64,000 nt of DNA from Bordetella ansorpii (GTDB taxonomy: Bacteria; Pseudomonadota; Gammaproteobacteria; Burkholderiales; Burkholderiaceae_B): NCBI RefSeq assembly GCF_900078315.1, contig NZ_FKBS01000029.1, positions 618,540 through 682,539 of the forward strand. Reading direction: 5' to 3'. The notes under the pieces are model-generated. The model ran no database searches. It saw nothing but the letters and a program-made list of their open reading frames with translations, and was not told where the DNA came from. The position numbers and the translations under genes are program-made. Positions 38,543-46,441 of this stretch are shown here, piece after piece (the stretch's first letter is position 1; the number at the start of each line of letters is the position of its first letter).

Positions 38543-39958
38543 ATGGCTGCCGGCAGTTCCCTCATGAGTTTCGGGGGCACGATGCGCCACATCGTGCGCC
38601 AGGCCTGGCCCGTGCTGGTCAGCCAGTGGGCCGGCATCGCCTTCGGCGTGCTGGACACCGCCATGACCGGCCACGCCAGCGCGCAAGACCTGGCGGCGAT
38701 GTCGCTATCGGTGTCGGTCTACATCACCGTGTTCGTCGGCCTGATGGGCGTGGTGCACGCGCTGATCCCGATCCAGGCCCAGCACTTCGGCGCCGGGCGC
38801 CACGACGAGGTGGGCCGGGCATGGGGCCAGGGCATCTGGCTGGCGCTGGGCCTGTCGGTGCTGGGCGCAGTGCTGATGCTGTTTCCGGACATGTGGCTGT
38901 CGCTGTCGGGCCCGGTGGATGAGGACGTGCGCAACCGCATGGCCGCCTACCTGCGCGCGCTGGTGGTGGCCCTGCCCGCTTCGCTGATGTTCCGCACCAT
39001 CTATGCCCTGGGCGCGGCCGTGTCGCGGCCCAAGATCGTCATGTCCATCAACCTGGGCGGCATCGGGCTGAAGGCGCTGTGCAACTGGCTGCTGATCTAC
39101 GGCAAGCTGGGCCTGCCCGCGCTGGGCGCCACCGGCGCCGGCATCGCCACCGCCATCACCTACTGGACCAGCCTGATGATCGGCCTGTGGGTGATCCGGC
39201 ACGACGTCTATTACCGCCGCTTCCATCTGCGGCTGGGCCGGCCGCGCTGGTTGCAGCAGAAGGAACTGCTGCGCCTGGGCCTGCCCATGGGCGGCTCGTA
39301 CCTGGTCGAAGTCTCGGCCTTCACGTTCATGGCCCTGCTGGTGGCGCGCGAAGGCACGCACGTGCTGGGCGGCCACCAGATCATGTCGAACCTGGCCGCG
39401 CTGTGCTACATGATGCCGATGGCGCTGGGCGTGGCCACGGGCGCGCTGGCCGCGCAGAACATCGGCGCGGGCCATCCGGTGCAAGCGCGGCGCACGGGCC
39501 TGGCCGGACTGGCCCTGGGCCTGATCGGCGCGCTGCTGACCTCCGCCGTGCTGCTGGTCGGCCGCCAGCCCATCCTGGCCGCCTACACCAGCGATGCGCA
39601 GGTCGCCGCGGTGGCCGGCAGCCTGCTGGCCATGATTCCGCTGTTCCACCTGTGCGACTCGATGCAATGCATCAACTCGTACCTGCTGCGCGCCTACAAG
39701 GTGGCGGTGGTGCCGCTGCTGCTGCAGGTGCTGGCCCTGGGCATCGTGGGCCTGCTGGGGGGATGGTGGCTGGGCTTCGGTCCGGGCCGCGGCGGGCTGG
39801 ACGGGCTGCGCCTGGCGATCATGCCGGACTCGCCGCAAGGCGCGGGCACGATGTGGCTGATGGCGATGGTGGGATTGGGATTGTCGGCGCTGCTGCTGCA
39901 CGCCTGGTACTGGCGCACGCTGCGCCGGACGATGCCAGCGGCGACCGCGTTGCGCTGA
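38543..39958 (+). CDS. MATE family efflux transporter
   Basis: A 471-residue MATE/DinF-type exporter with twelve hydrophobic segments. The N-terminal half contains VSQWAGIAFGVLDTAMTGHASAQDLAAMS, and the inner repeat PMGGSYLVEVSAFTFMALLVAREG. It exports drugs or metabolites using a sodium or proton gradient. The ATG at 38543 is the first in frame; a second at 38582 (MRHIVRQAW) would also preserve all helices. Its partner upstream is the ArnT-like enzyme, which suggests a linked envelope function, but this is inference. Confidence 0.92.
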   Translation: MAAGSSLMSFGGTMRHIVRQAWPVLVSQWAGIAFGVLDTAMTGHASAQDLAAMSLSVSVYITVFVGLMGVVHALIPIQAQHFGAGRHDEVGRAWGQGIWLALGLSVLGAVLMLFPDMWLSLSGPVDEDVRNRMAAYLRALVVALPASLMFRTIYALGAAVSRPKIVMSINLGGIGLKALCNWLLIYGKLGLPALGATGAGIATAITYWTSLMIGLWVIRHDVYYRRFHLRLGRPRWLQQKELLRLGLPMGGSYLVEVSAFTFMALLVAREGTHVLGGHQIMSNLAALCYMMPMALGVATGALAAQNIGAGHPVQARRTGLAGLALGLIGALLTSAVLLVGRQPILAAYTSDAQVAAVAGSLLAMIPLFHLCDSMQCINSYLLRAYKVAVVPLLLQVLALGIVGLLGGWWLGFGPGRGGLDGLRLAIMPDSPQGAGTMWLMAMVGLGLSALLLHAWYWRTLRRTMPAATALR

Positions 39959-40012
39959 TCCCCGCTCGGGAAGTGTCGCCATCGATCGGGCGATGCGGCA
40001 ATCGAGAGTATC

Positions 40013-40069
40013 CCGTGCGCTGTCCGCTGGACACGGGTCATGCGGGCATATCCAAGGGACAGCGCACGG
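40013..40069. repeat. 13-bp inverted repeat after the MATE gene
   Basis: CCGTGCGCTGTCC (40013-40025) is matched perfectly by GGACAGCGCACGG (40057-40069) around a 31-nt loop. It lies between the MATE stop and the small secreted gene on the other strand. It may be a shared terminator or a palindromic repeat element. Confidence 0.7.
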
Positions 40070-40158
40070 CACACGGCATGCCGGCCCTCCGCATACAACA
40101 GCTACCGGCGAAGGTCTTGCAGGACGGAAGGCCGGCCTGCCGTGTTCGGTTCAGGGGG

Positions 40159-40359
40159 TTACTTGGCAGGGGTGGCGGCCGGGGTGGCCTTCTTGGCGCT
40201 GGCCTTGTGGGCATGCGCCTTGTGCTTGGCCGACTTGGCCTGTGCGTGGCTCGCGCCGTCGGCACTCGAAGGCGCGGCGAAGGCCGAGGGCGCGGCCGCC
40301 AGGCCCAGGCAAAGCGCCGAGGTGGACAGGAACGCGGCAATACGCGATTGAGTCGTCAT
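40159..40359 (-). CDS. Small secreted Ala/Lys/His-rich protein
   Basis: A 66-residue protein of unknown function. Residues 1-28 form a Sec signal peptide ending AFA; the mature 38 residues are nearly all Ala, Lys, His, Ser, Thr and Pro, with HAQAKSAKHKAHAHKASAKK at the centre. A very strong Shine-Dalgarno (GGAGAAGGAG) lies 8 bases ahead of the ATG, arguing for real and high expression. The composition recalls acid-shock proteins such as Asr and small basic periplasmic proteins, but no homology can be claimed. It is alone, convergent with the MATE gene. Confidence 0.75.
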   Translation of the reverse strand: MTTQSRIAAFLSTSALCLGLAAAPSAFAAPSSADGASHAQAKSAKHKAHAHKASAKKATPAATPAK

Positions 40360-40523
40360 GGTGGGAACTCCTTCTCCAATCACACGGCAGGCGGAAGTGC
40401 CTTGGTGCGTGTGCATGACGTTGGAGTGCGCGCGCCGCGTAAAAATCCTGAAATCTCCGCACTTTTACGGATGGTTGCGACGCTGTCAGCGCGCTGACTT
40501 TTCCGGATGCCGGTGGCGCGGAC

Positions 40524-41300
40524 TTACGATTCGTAGATCAGCAGCGCCACCGTGGCGAACAGCATGATGGCGAAGGCCGCGCGCAGGCTGCGTTCGGGCA
40601 GGCGATAGGCCAGCCGCACGCCGACCGGCACCAGCGCCAGGCTGCCCAGCGCCAGCGGAACGCCGACCGTCCAGTCGGCCTGCCCGGCCCAGGCATAGGT
40701 GACCAGCGCGATGGTGGATCCGGGGATGACCATGGACAGCGCCAAAGCCTGCGCGGTGGTCTGCGGCAGGCGGAATACCGTGGTGATGATGGGCACGGCC
40801 AGGATGGCCCCGCCCACGCCGAAGAAACCGCCCAATGTGCCCGCGACCACGCCCAGCGCCGCCGCGCGCGCGGGCGTGAACTCGGGCGCCGCCGGCCGCG
40901 GCGTGGCCCGTGCCGGCGCGGGACGGCCTTTACGCCACGTCTGGTACAGATAGAACAGGCCCACGCAGAACAGGAATGCCGCGAAGCTCTGCCGCAGCGT
41001 GCTGGAAGGGATGCCCAGCGCCAGCCGCGCGCCGACCCAGGTGAAGGCCACGGCCCCGGCGGCGCCCGCCGCGGCCACGCGCAGGTCGAAGCGCGCCTGC
41101 TGGTGATACTTGCGCACCGCCACCATGATGGTGGGCAGCACCATGATGAGCGCGGTGCCCTGGGCTTCCTGCTGGGACATGCCCAGCAGCAGGGCCAATG
41201 CCGGAATGGCGATCAGCCCGCCGCCGATGCCCAGCACGCCGCCCAGGAAACCGATGGAAGCGCCGCCGGCCAGGCAGGCGGTGACGACGGCAAGGCTCAT
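40524..41300 (-). CDS. TauE/SafE family membrane permease
   Basis: A 258-residue inner-membrane protein with about eight hydrophobic segments and the duplicated glycine-rich motifs GFLGGVLGIGGGLIAIPAL and GTLGGFFGVGGAILAVPII of the TauE/SafE (COG0730) family. Members export sulfite, sulfoacetate or similar organosulfur anions; the substrate here is unknown. Its ATG overlaps the radA stop as ATGA, so it is translated together with radA. Confidence 0.92.
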   Translation of the reverse strand: MSLAVVTACLAGGASIGFLGGVLGIGGGLIAIPALALLLGMSQQEAQGTALIMVLPTIMVAVRKYHQQARFDLRVAAAGAAGAVAFTWVGARLALGIPSSTLRQSFAAFLFCVGLFYLYQTWRKGRPAPARATPRPAAPEFTPARAAALGVVAGTLGGFFGVGGAILAVPIITTVFRLPQTTAQALALSMVIPGSTIALVTYAWAGQADWTVGVPLALGSLALVPVGVRLAYRLPERSLRAAFAIMLFATVALLIYES

Positions 41301-42661
41301 CGCAGTTTTTCCAGGGCGTCTTCGAGGCGGTCGACGGCCCAGATCTCAAGGCTTTCGATCGGTTGGCGCGGCGCATTGGCCTTGGGGATCAGCGCGATGC
41401 CGAAGCCCAGCTTGGCGGCTTCGCGCAGCCGCTCCTGGCCGCGCGGCGCGGGCCGGATCTCGCCGGCCAGGCCCACTTCGCCGAAGGCGACCAGGCCGCG
41501 CGGCAAGGGCCGGTCGCGCAGCGACGACATGATGGACAGCAGCACCGGCAGGTCGGCCGCGGGCTCGGTGATGCGCACGCCGCCCACCGCGTTGACGAAG
41601 ACGTCCTGGTCGAAGGTGGAGACGCCCGCATGCCGGTGCAGCACCGCCAGCAGCATGGCCAGCCGGTTGCCTTCCAGGCCGACGGTGAGGCGGCGCGGAT
41701 TGGGCGCATGCGAGCTGTCGACCAGCGCCTGGATCTCGACCAGCAGCGGCCGCGTGCCCTCTTGCGTGGCCATGACGCACGAGCCCGCCACCTGCTGCGC
41801 ATGCTGCGACAGGAACAGGGCCGAGGGATTGGCCACGCCGCGCAGGCCACGGTCGGTCATGGCGAACACGCCCAGTTCGTTGACGGCGCCGAAGCGGTTC
41901 TTGAAGGCGCGCACCAGGCGGAACGACGAATGCGTGTCGCCTTCGAAATACAGCACGGTGTCGACGATGTGCTCGAGCACGCGCGGGCCGGCCAGCGCGC
42001 CGTCCTTGGTGACGTGGCCGATCATCACGATGGTGATGCCGGTCTGCTTGGCCAGGCGCGTGAGCTGCGCGGCGCACTCGCGCACCTGCGAGACCGAGCC
42101 GGGCGCGGCGGTCAGTTCGCCGCTGTACAGCGTCTGGATGGAGTCGATGACGGCGACGGAAGGCTTCTGCTCGGCCACGGCGGCCTGGATGGCCTCGAGC
42201 CGGATCTCGGCCAGCAGGTCGACCTGGCCGGTGGCCAGTTCGAGCCGGCGCGCGCGCAGCGCCACCTGTTCGGCGGACTCTTCGCCGGTGACGTACAGCA
42301 CGCGCACGCTGGCCGACAGCGAGGCCAGGGCCTGCAGCAGCAGCGTGGACTTGCCGATGCCGGGGTCGCCGCCGATGAGCACCACGGCCCCGGGCACCAG
42401 GCCGCCGCCCAGCACACGGTCGAATTCATCCAGGCCGGTGGGCTGGCGCGGGGTTTCGCGCGCCTCGATGTCGGACAGGCTGCGCACCGGCGCGGAATTG
42501 GCCAAGGGCGCATAGCGGTGCGAGGCCGCGGCGGCGGAGGCCGGCTTCTCGACGGTTTCTTCCAGGGTGTTCCAGGCTTCGCAGTGAGGACAGCGTCCCA
42601 GCCATTTGGGGGAGACGCCGCCGCATTCGGCGCAGATGTAGACGGTTCGTGACTTGGCCAT
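41297..42661 (-). CDS. radA: DNA repair protein RadA
   Basis: A 454-residue RecA-like branch-migration helicase. An N-terminal four-cysteine zinc finger (CAECGGVSPKWLGRCPHC), Walker A GGDPGIGKSTLLLQ (about residue 97), the RadA-specific KNRFGAVNELGVF (about 255) and a Lon-protease-like C-terminal domain (about 290-454) are present. It helps process recombination intermediates. It starts 130 nt from the divergent VWA lipoprotein gene and is coupled with the TauE-type permease. Confidence 0.96.
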   Translation of the reverse strand: MAKSRTVYICAECGGVSPKWLGRCPHCEAWNTLEETVEKPASAAAASHRYAPLANSAPVRSLSDIEARETPRQPTGLDEFDRVLGGGLVPGAVVLIGGDPGIGKSTLLLQALASLSASVRVLYVTGEESAEQVALRARRLELATGQVDLLAEIRLEAIQAAVAEQKPSVAVIDSIQTLYSGELTAAPGSVSQVRECAAQLTRLAKQTGITIVMIGHVTKDGALAGPRVLEHIVDTVLYFEGDTHSSFRLVRAFKNRFGAVNELGVFAMTDRGLRGVANPSALFLSQHAQQVAGSCVMATQEGTRPLLVEIQALVDSSHAPNPRRLTVGLEGNRLAMLLAVLHRHAGVSTFDQDVFVNAVGGVRITEPAADLPVLLSIMSSLRDRPLPRGLVAFGEVGLAGEIRPAPRGQERLREAAKLGFGIALIPKANAPRQPIESLEIWAVDRLEDALEKLR

Positions 42662-42790
42662 GGCGGCAGTTTACCGGGATCGGCTGCCCGCGCCGCGGCG
42701 GCCCGATACGTTTGCTTGCACCTTCGCTTAACCCCTTTTTGTCCCGCCGCGCGTTCAAGGGAATACGGCCCAACCAAAAAGGAAACCGCC

Positions 42791-44596
42791 ATGACCGTCT
42801 CGTCCCGCTCCGTACGCTTCGTCTGCACCACGTTGATGGCCGCGCTGCTGGCCGCCTGCAACCAGTCCGGCCTGCCCTCTGGCGGCGCGTCTTCGGGCTC
42901 GGCGCCGCGGCCCGCCGCGCAAGCCTCGTCCCACGGCGCTGCGCAGACGCCCTCTGCTGGCGCGCAGCCCGAACAGCGCGAGCGGCAGGCCTCGCCCGCC
43001 GCGTCGAGGCAGCCGCTGGTCGAACCCGTCGCGCCCCCGCCGCCCAGCCCCATGCCCGCCAGCGCCGCGCAACGCATGAAGATGGACAGTGCGGTCTCGG
43101 CCTACGCCCCCGCCGGCGGCATCGCAGTCCCCGACATGCTGCCCGCCGAACCGGACAACGAACGCTACAGCGCCTACACGGACAATCCCGTTCACCTGGC
43201 CGCCGAGCAGCCCGTGTCGACCTTCGGCGTGGACGTGGACACCGGCTCGTACTCCAACGTGCGGCGCCTCTTGAACGAAGGCCGCCTGCCGCCGCAGGAT
43301 GCCGTGCGCAGCGAGGCCTTCATCAACTACTTCGACTATGACTACGCCGTGCCCGAGAAGCGCGAGCAGCCATTCGCCGTCACCACCGAACTGGCGCCCG
43401 CGCCGTGGAACCCGAAGCGCCAGTTGCTGATGGTGGGCATCCAGGGCTACAAAGTGGCGCCCGAGGCCATTCCCGCCTCGAACCTGGTGCTGCTGATCGA
43501 CACCTCGGGCTCGATGGCGGACAAGAACAAGCTGCCGCTGCTGAAGGCCGCGTTGCGCCAGTTGGTGAACAATCTGCGTCCCGAGGACCGCGTGGCGATC
43601 GTGACGTATGCAGGGTCTGCGGGCGTGGCCCTGCCCTCGACCCCGGCGCGCGACAAGGCCAGCATCCTGGCCGCCATCGACGGGCTGCGCGCCGCCGGCT
43701 CGACCAACGGCGCGGCGGGCCTGGACCTGGCCTATGCGCAGGCCGCGCAGGGCTTCGTGAAGAACGGCGTGAACCGCATCCTGCTGGCCAGCGACGGCGA
43801 TTTCAACGTGGGCACGGTGGACCTGCAGGCGCTGAAGGACAAGATCGGCGCGCAGCGCAAGCGCGGCATCGCGCTGACCACGCTGGGCGTGGGCAGCGGC
43901 AACTACAACGACGCGCTGGCCATGCAGTTGGCCGACGCCGGCAATGGCAGCTATCACTATCTGGACAACCTGACCGAGGCGCGCAAGGTGCTGTCGCGCG
44001 AACTGAGCGCGACGCTGCTGACCATCGCGGGCGACGTGAAGGTGCAGGTGGAATTCAACCCCGCCGCCGTGGCCGACTACCGCCTGATCGGCTACGAGAA
44101 GCGCGCCCTGGCGCGCGAGGACTTCAACAACGACAGCGTGGATGCCGGCGAGATCGGCGCGGGCGCCAGCGTGACGGCGCTCTACGAGATCACGCCGGTG
44201 GGCGCGGAGGCATCGCGCGTGGAGCCGCTGCGCTACGGCGCGGCGCAGGGGCGCGAGATGCCGGCGCTGGGCAGCGGCGCGAAGCCGCGCGGCGCCTCGG
44301 AAGTAGCGTATCTGCGCCTGCGCTACAAGCTGCCGGGCCAGGACCAGAGCAAGCAGGTCGAGCAGGCCGTGTCGGCCGATGCCAGCGCCGCGCCCAGCGT
44401 GCGCCTGCAGCGCGCGGCGTCGGCGGCGGCCTTTGCCCAGTGGCTGCGCGGCGGCAAGTATCTGGATGGCTACACGCCGGCCCAGATCGCCACGTTGGCC
44501 CGCGGTGCGCGCGGCAACGATCCGTATGGCCTGCAGGCCGAGTTCGCCAACCTGGTCGAACTGGCCGGCACGCTGGGCACCCCGGCCGTGCGTTGA
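42791..44596 (+). CDS. VWA-domain lipoprotein (YfbK-like)
   Basis: A 601-residue secreted lipoprotein. The signal ends in LMAALLAAC, a lipobox with acylated C23. A Pro/Ala/Ser-rich linker follows, then an N-terminal domain of YfbK type (PVSTFGVDVDTGSYSNVRRLL), the von Willebrand A domain with the MIDAS motif LLIDTSGSM (Asp near 237), and a C-terminal DUF3520-like region. An AAAAAGGAAA ribosome site precedes the ATG. It lies 161 nt upstream of an ECF sigma factor, and may be part of an envelope-stress module; function is inferred. Confidence 0.88.
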   Translation: MTVSSRSVRFVCTTLMAALLAACNQSGLPSGGASSGSAPRPAAQASSHGAAQTPSAGAQPEQRERQASPAASRQPLVEPVAPPPPSPMPASAAQRMKMDSAVSAYAPAGGIAVPDMLPAEPDNERYSAYTDNPVHLAAEQPVSTFGVDVDTGSYSNVRRLLNEGRLPPQDAVRSEAFINYFDYDYAVPEKREQPFAVTTELAPAPWNPKRQLLMVGIQGYKVAPEAIPASNLVLLIDTSGSMADKNKLPLLKAALRQLVNNLRPEDRVAIVTYAGSAGVALPSTPARDKASILAAIDGLRAAGSTNGAAGLDLAYAQAAQGFVKNGVNRILLASDGDFNVGTVDLQALKDKIGAQRKRGIALTTLGVGSGNYNDALAMQLADAGNGSYHYLDNLTEARKVLSRELSATLLTIAGDVKVQVEFNPAAVADYRLIGYEKRALAREDFNNDSVDAGEIGAGASVTALYEITPVGAEASRVEPLRYGAAQGREMPALGSGAKPRGASEVAYLRLRYKLPGQDQSKQVEQAVSADASAAPSVRLQRAASAAAFAQWLRGGKYLDGYTPAQIATLARGARGNDPYGLQAEFANLVELAGTLGTPAVR

Positions 44597-44757
44597 TCGG
44601 TTGCGCGGGAAAGCCGTCCGGGAGTTCGCGCCCCTGGACGGCTCCGCGCAAGAAAATCGGATTCGTCATGTCGTTCGCCGTCCAGTCCCTGTCGTCCGCC
44701 GCCTGTCCGCCCCTGGCGCCATGCGCCGGTTTCCATCCGGAGATACACTGCCCGGCC

Positions 44758-45333
44758 ATGGACACGACGCACGCCGACGACGAATCGCTGATGCTCGCCT
44801 ACGGCGCCCGAGGCGACACGGCGGCGTTCGACACGTTGTATGCACGGCATCGCGCCGGTCTGTATCGTTATCTGCTGCGCGGCACGCGCAATGCCCAGGT
44901 GGCGGATGATCTGTTCCAGGAAACCTGGAGCCGCGTCATCGATGCGCGCGCCCGCTACCGCCCCGAGGCCCGCTTCTCGACCTGGCTGCTGCAGATCGCG
45001 CACAATCTGGTGGTGGACTTCTATCGCCGCCAGCCATCCCGCGCCACGGTCGACGATGCCGACGAGGTGCTGGCGGCCCTGCCCGCGCCCGAGCACGAAC
45101 AGCCCGAGCAGCAGGTGTCGCAATTCCAGGCCCGGCGCGGCCTGCAGTTGGCCATCGAACAACTGCCCGACGAGCAGCGCCAGGCGCTGCTGCTGAAATG
45201 GGAGCATGACCTCAGCGTGGAAGACATCGCACAGATCACCGGCGCGCCGCGCGAAACGGTGAAGTCACGGCTGCGCTACGCCGTCGGCCGCATCCGCGAT
45301 GCGCTGGGCGCCAACGCCAGGAGCGAATCATGA
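44758..45333 (+). CDS. ECF-family RNA polymerase sigma factor
   Basis: A 191-residue sigma factor with region 2 (residues about 15-90: DTAAFDTLYARHRAGLYRYLL and DDLFQETWSRVI) and region 4 (about 125-180: LPDEQRQALLLKWEHDLSVEDIAQITG with ETVKSRLRYAVGRIR). It should direct RNA polymerase to a small stress regulon. The ATG at 44758 is chosen; an in-frame ATG 30 codons upstream is possible. It overlaps the next gene, a putative membrane anti-sigma partner, by four bases. Confidence 0.93.
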   Translation: MDTTHADDESLMLAYGARGDTAAFDTLYARHRAGLYRYLLRGTRNAQVADDLFQETWSRVIDARARYRPEARFSTWLLQIAHNLVVDFYRRQPSRATVDDADEVLAALPAPEHEQPEQQVSQFQARRGLQLAIEQLPDEQRQALLLKWEHDLSVEDIAQITGAPRETVKSRLRYAVGRIRDALGANARSES

Positions 45334-46358
45334 ATGCGCCACTGCCCCCGGATGACGATTTTCTGGACGATGACAGCGACCTGCGGGCGCTGTATGGCAA
45401 GCTGCCCGCGGCTGAGCCGCCTGCGGCGCTGGATGCGCGTATTCGTTCGCAGGCGCATGCGGCGGCGCAGGGTGATCAGCGGGTGCGGAACAAGACGCGC
45501 CGGATTCATCCGGGGTGGGCGATTGCGGCATCGGTGTTGTTGGCCAGTGGGCTGATTTTGATGACGGATCTGCCGCAGCAGGCGGACCAGGCCGGGCAGG
45601 CTGCCGCGCCGGGAATCAACGCCGAGCTGGCACAGCCGCCGCAATTGCAGGAGATGGTGCCTGCGCCCGCGCCGGCGCCGCCTGCGGCGTTGCAGCGTGG
45701 CGGGCAACCTCAGGGGCAGGCTGAATTGCGGATGCGGCGCAGTGAGGCGCCACCGCCGCCGCCCGCACCAGAAACCGTTCCCAGGCCCGATCCCAAGCCC
45801 GGTGCGGGCATCACGCCCGATGCCGTGGCGCCCTCGTTCCGGCCATTGACGCCGCCTTCGCTGGCGCCCGCGCCGTATGGAAGCTATGCGCCGCCTCGGC
45901 AGGCGGCACCGGCCCAAGCCGCCGAGTCGGTTCGGCCCGACGCGCCGGCGGTGCCGGCCGAACCGACCCGACCCGCAGCGCCGTCTCGCCCCGCGCCCGC
46001 CCGGCAAGCGGAATCCGCCGCATCCCAGGCAGACGCCGCTACGATGCGCGGTTCGAGCGCGGCGGGCGCCATGCAGGCGCCGGATGACGCCCGTGCGCGG
46101 GCCATGCAGAAAGCTCAGGCGGAAAATGCCCAGCGCGCCGAAGCCGTCCAGGACGAACGCAAGACGACACGGTCGCTGGCCCCACGCAAAGTGGCAGCCA
46201 CCGCCGAGCAGCAGGTCGAACGCGTGCGCGCCATGCTGAAGGCAGGCAAGCACGAGGAAGCCGTGCAGGCGCTGCAAGCGCTGCGACAGGCATGGCCGGA
46301 ATATGAGATTCCGCGGGATCTGCGTGGCCTGCTGCCAAACGACGGTGCGCCTCGCTGA
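45330..46358 (+). CDS. Putative membrane anti-sigma factor
   Basis: A 342-residue protein with an acidic cytoplasmic N-terminus (DDDFLDDDSDLRALYGKLP), one transmembrane helix (residues 62-79), a long Pro/Ala-rich periplasmic stretch (about 85-260) and a C-terminal helical segment resembling one TPR unit (RAMLKAGKHEEAVQALQALR). No zinc-binding HxxxCxxC motif is present. Its ATGA overlap with the ECF sigma gene and its topology suggest that it holds the sigma factor at the membrane until a cell-wall or envelope signal arrives. This is inferred from position and layout. Confidence 0.7.
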   Translation: MNAPLPPDDDFLDDDSDLRALYGKLPAAEPPAALDARIRSQAHAAAQGDQRVRNKTRRIHPGWAIAASVLLASGLILMTDLPQQADQAGQAAAPGINAELAQPPQLQEMVPAPAPAPPAALQRGGQPQGQAELRMRRSEAPPPPPAPETVPRPDPKPGAGITPDAVAPSFRPLTPPSLAPAPYGSYAPPRQAAPAQAAESVRPDAPAVPAEPTRPAAPSRPAPARQAESAASQADAATMRGSSAAGAMQAPDDARARAMQKAQAENAQRAEAVQDERKTTRSLAPRKVAATAEQQVERVRAMLKAGKHEEAVQALQALRQAWPEYEIPRDLRGLLPNDGAPR

Positions 46359-46402
46359 AGCTTCTCGGCGGCGAGGCAGCCACGTACAGGGCTAGCCGGC
46401 CA

Positions 46403-46419
46403 GTTGGTGTGTCACCAAC
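46403..46419. terminator. Short hairpin between convergent genes
   Basis: GTTGGTG (46403-46409) pairs with CACCAAC (46413-46419) around TGT. It lies in the 83-nt gap between the anti-sigma and ABC-F genes, which converge. No T tract follows, so the terminator call is weak. Confidence 0.4.
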
Positions 46420-46441
46420 GAATTGCCGCAGGCGACGCGCT

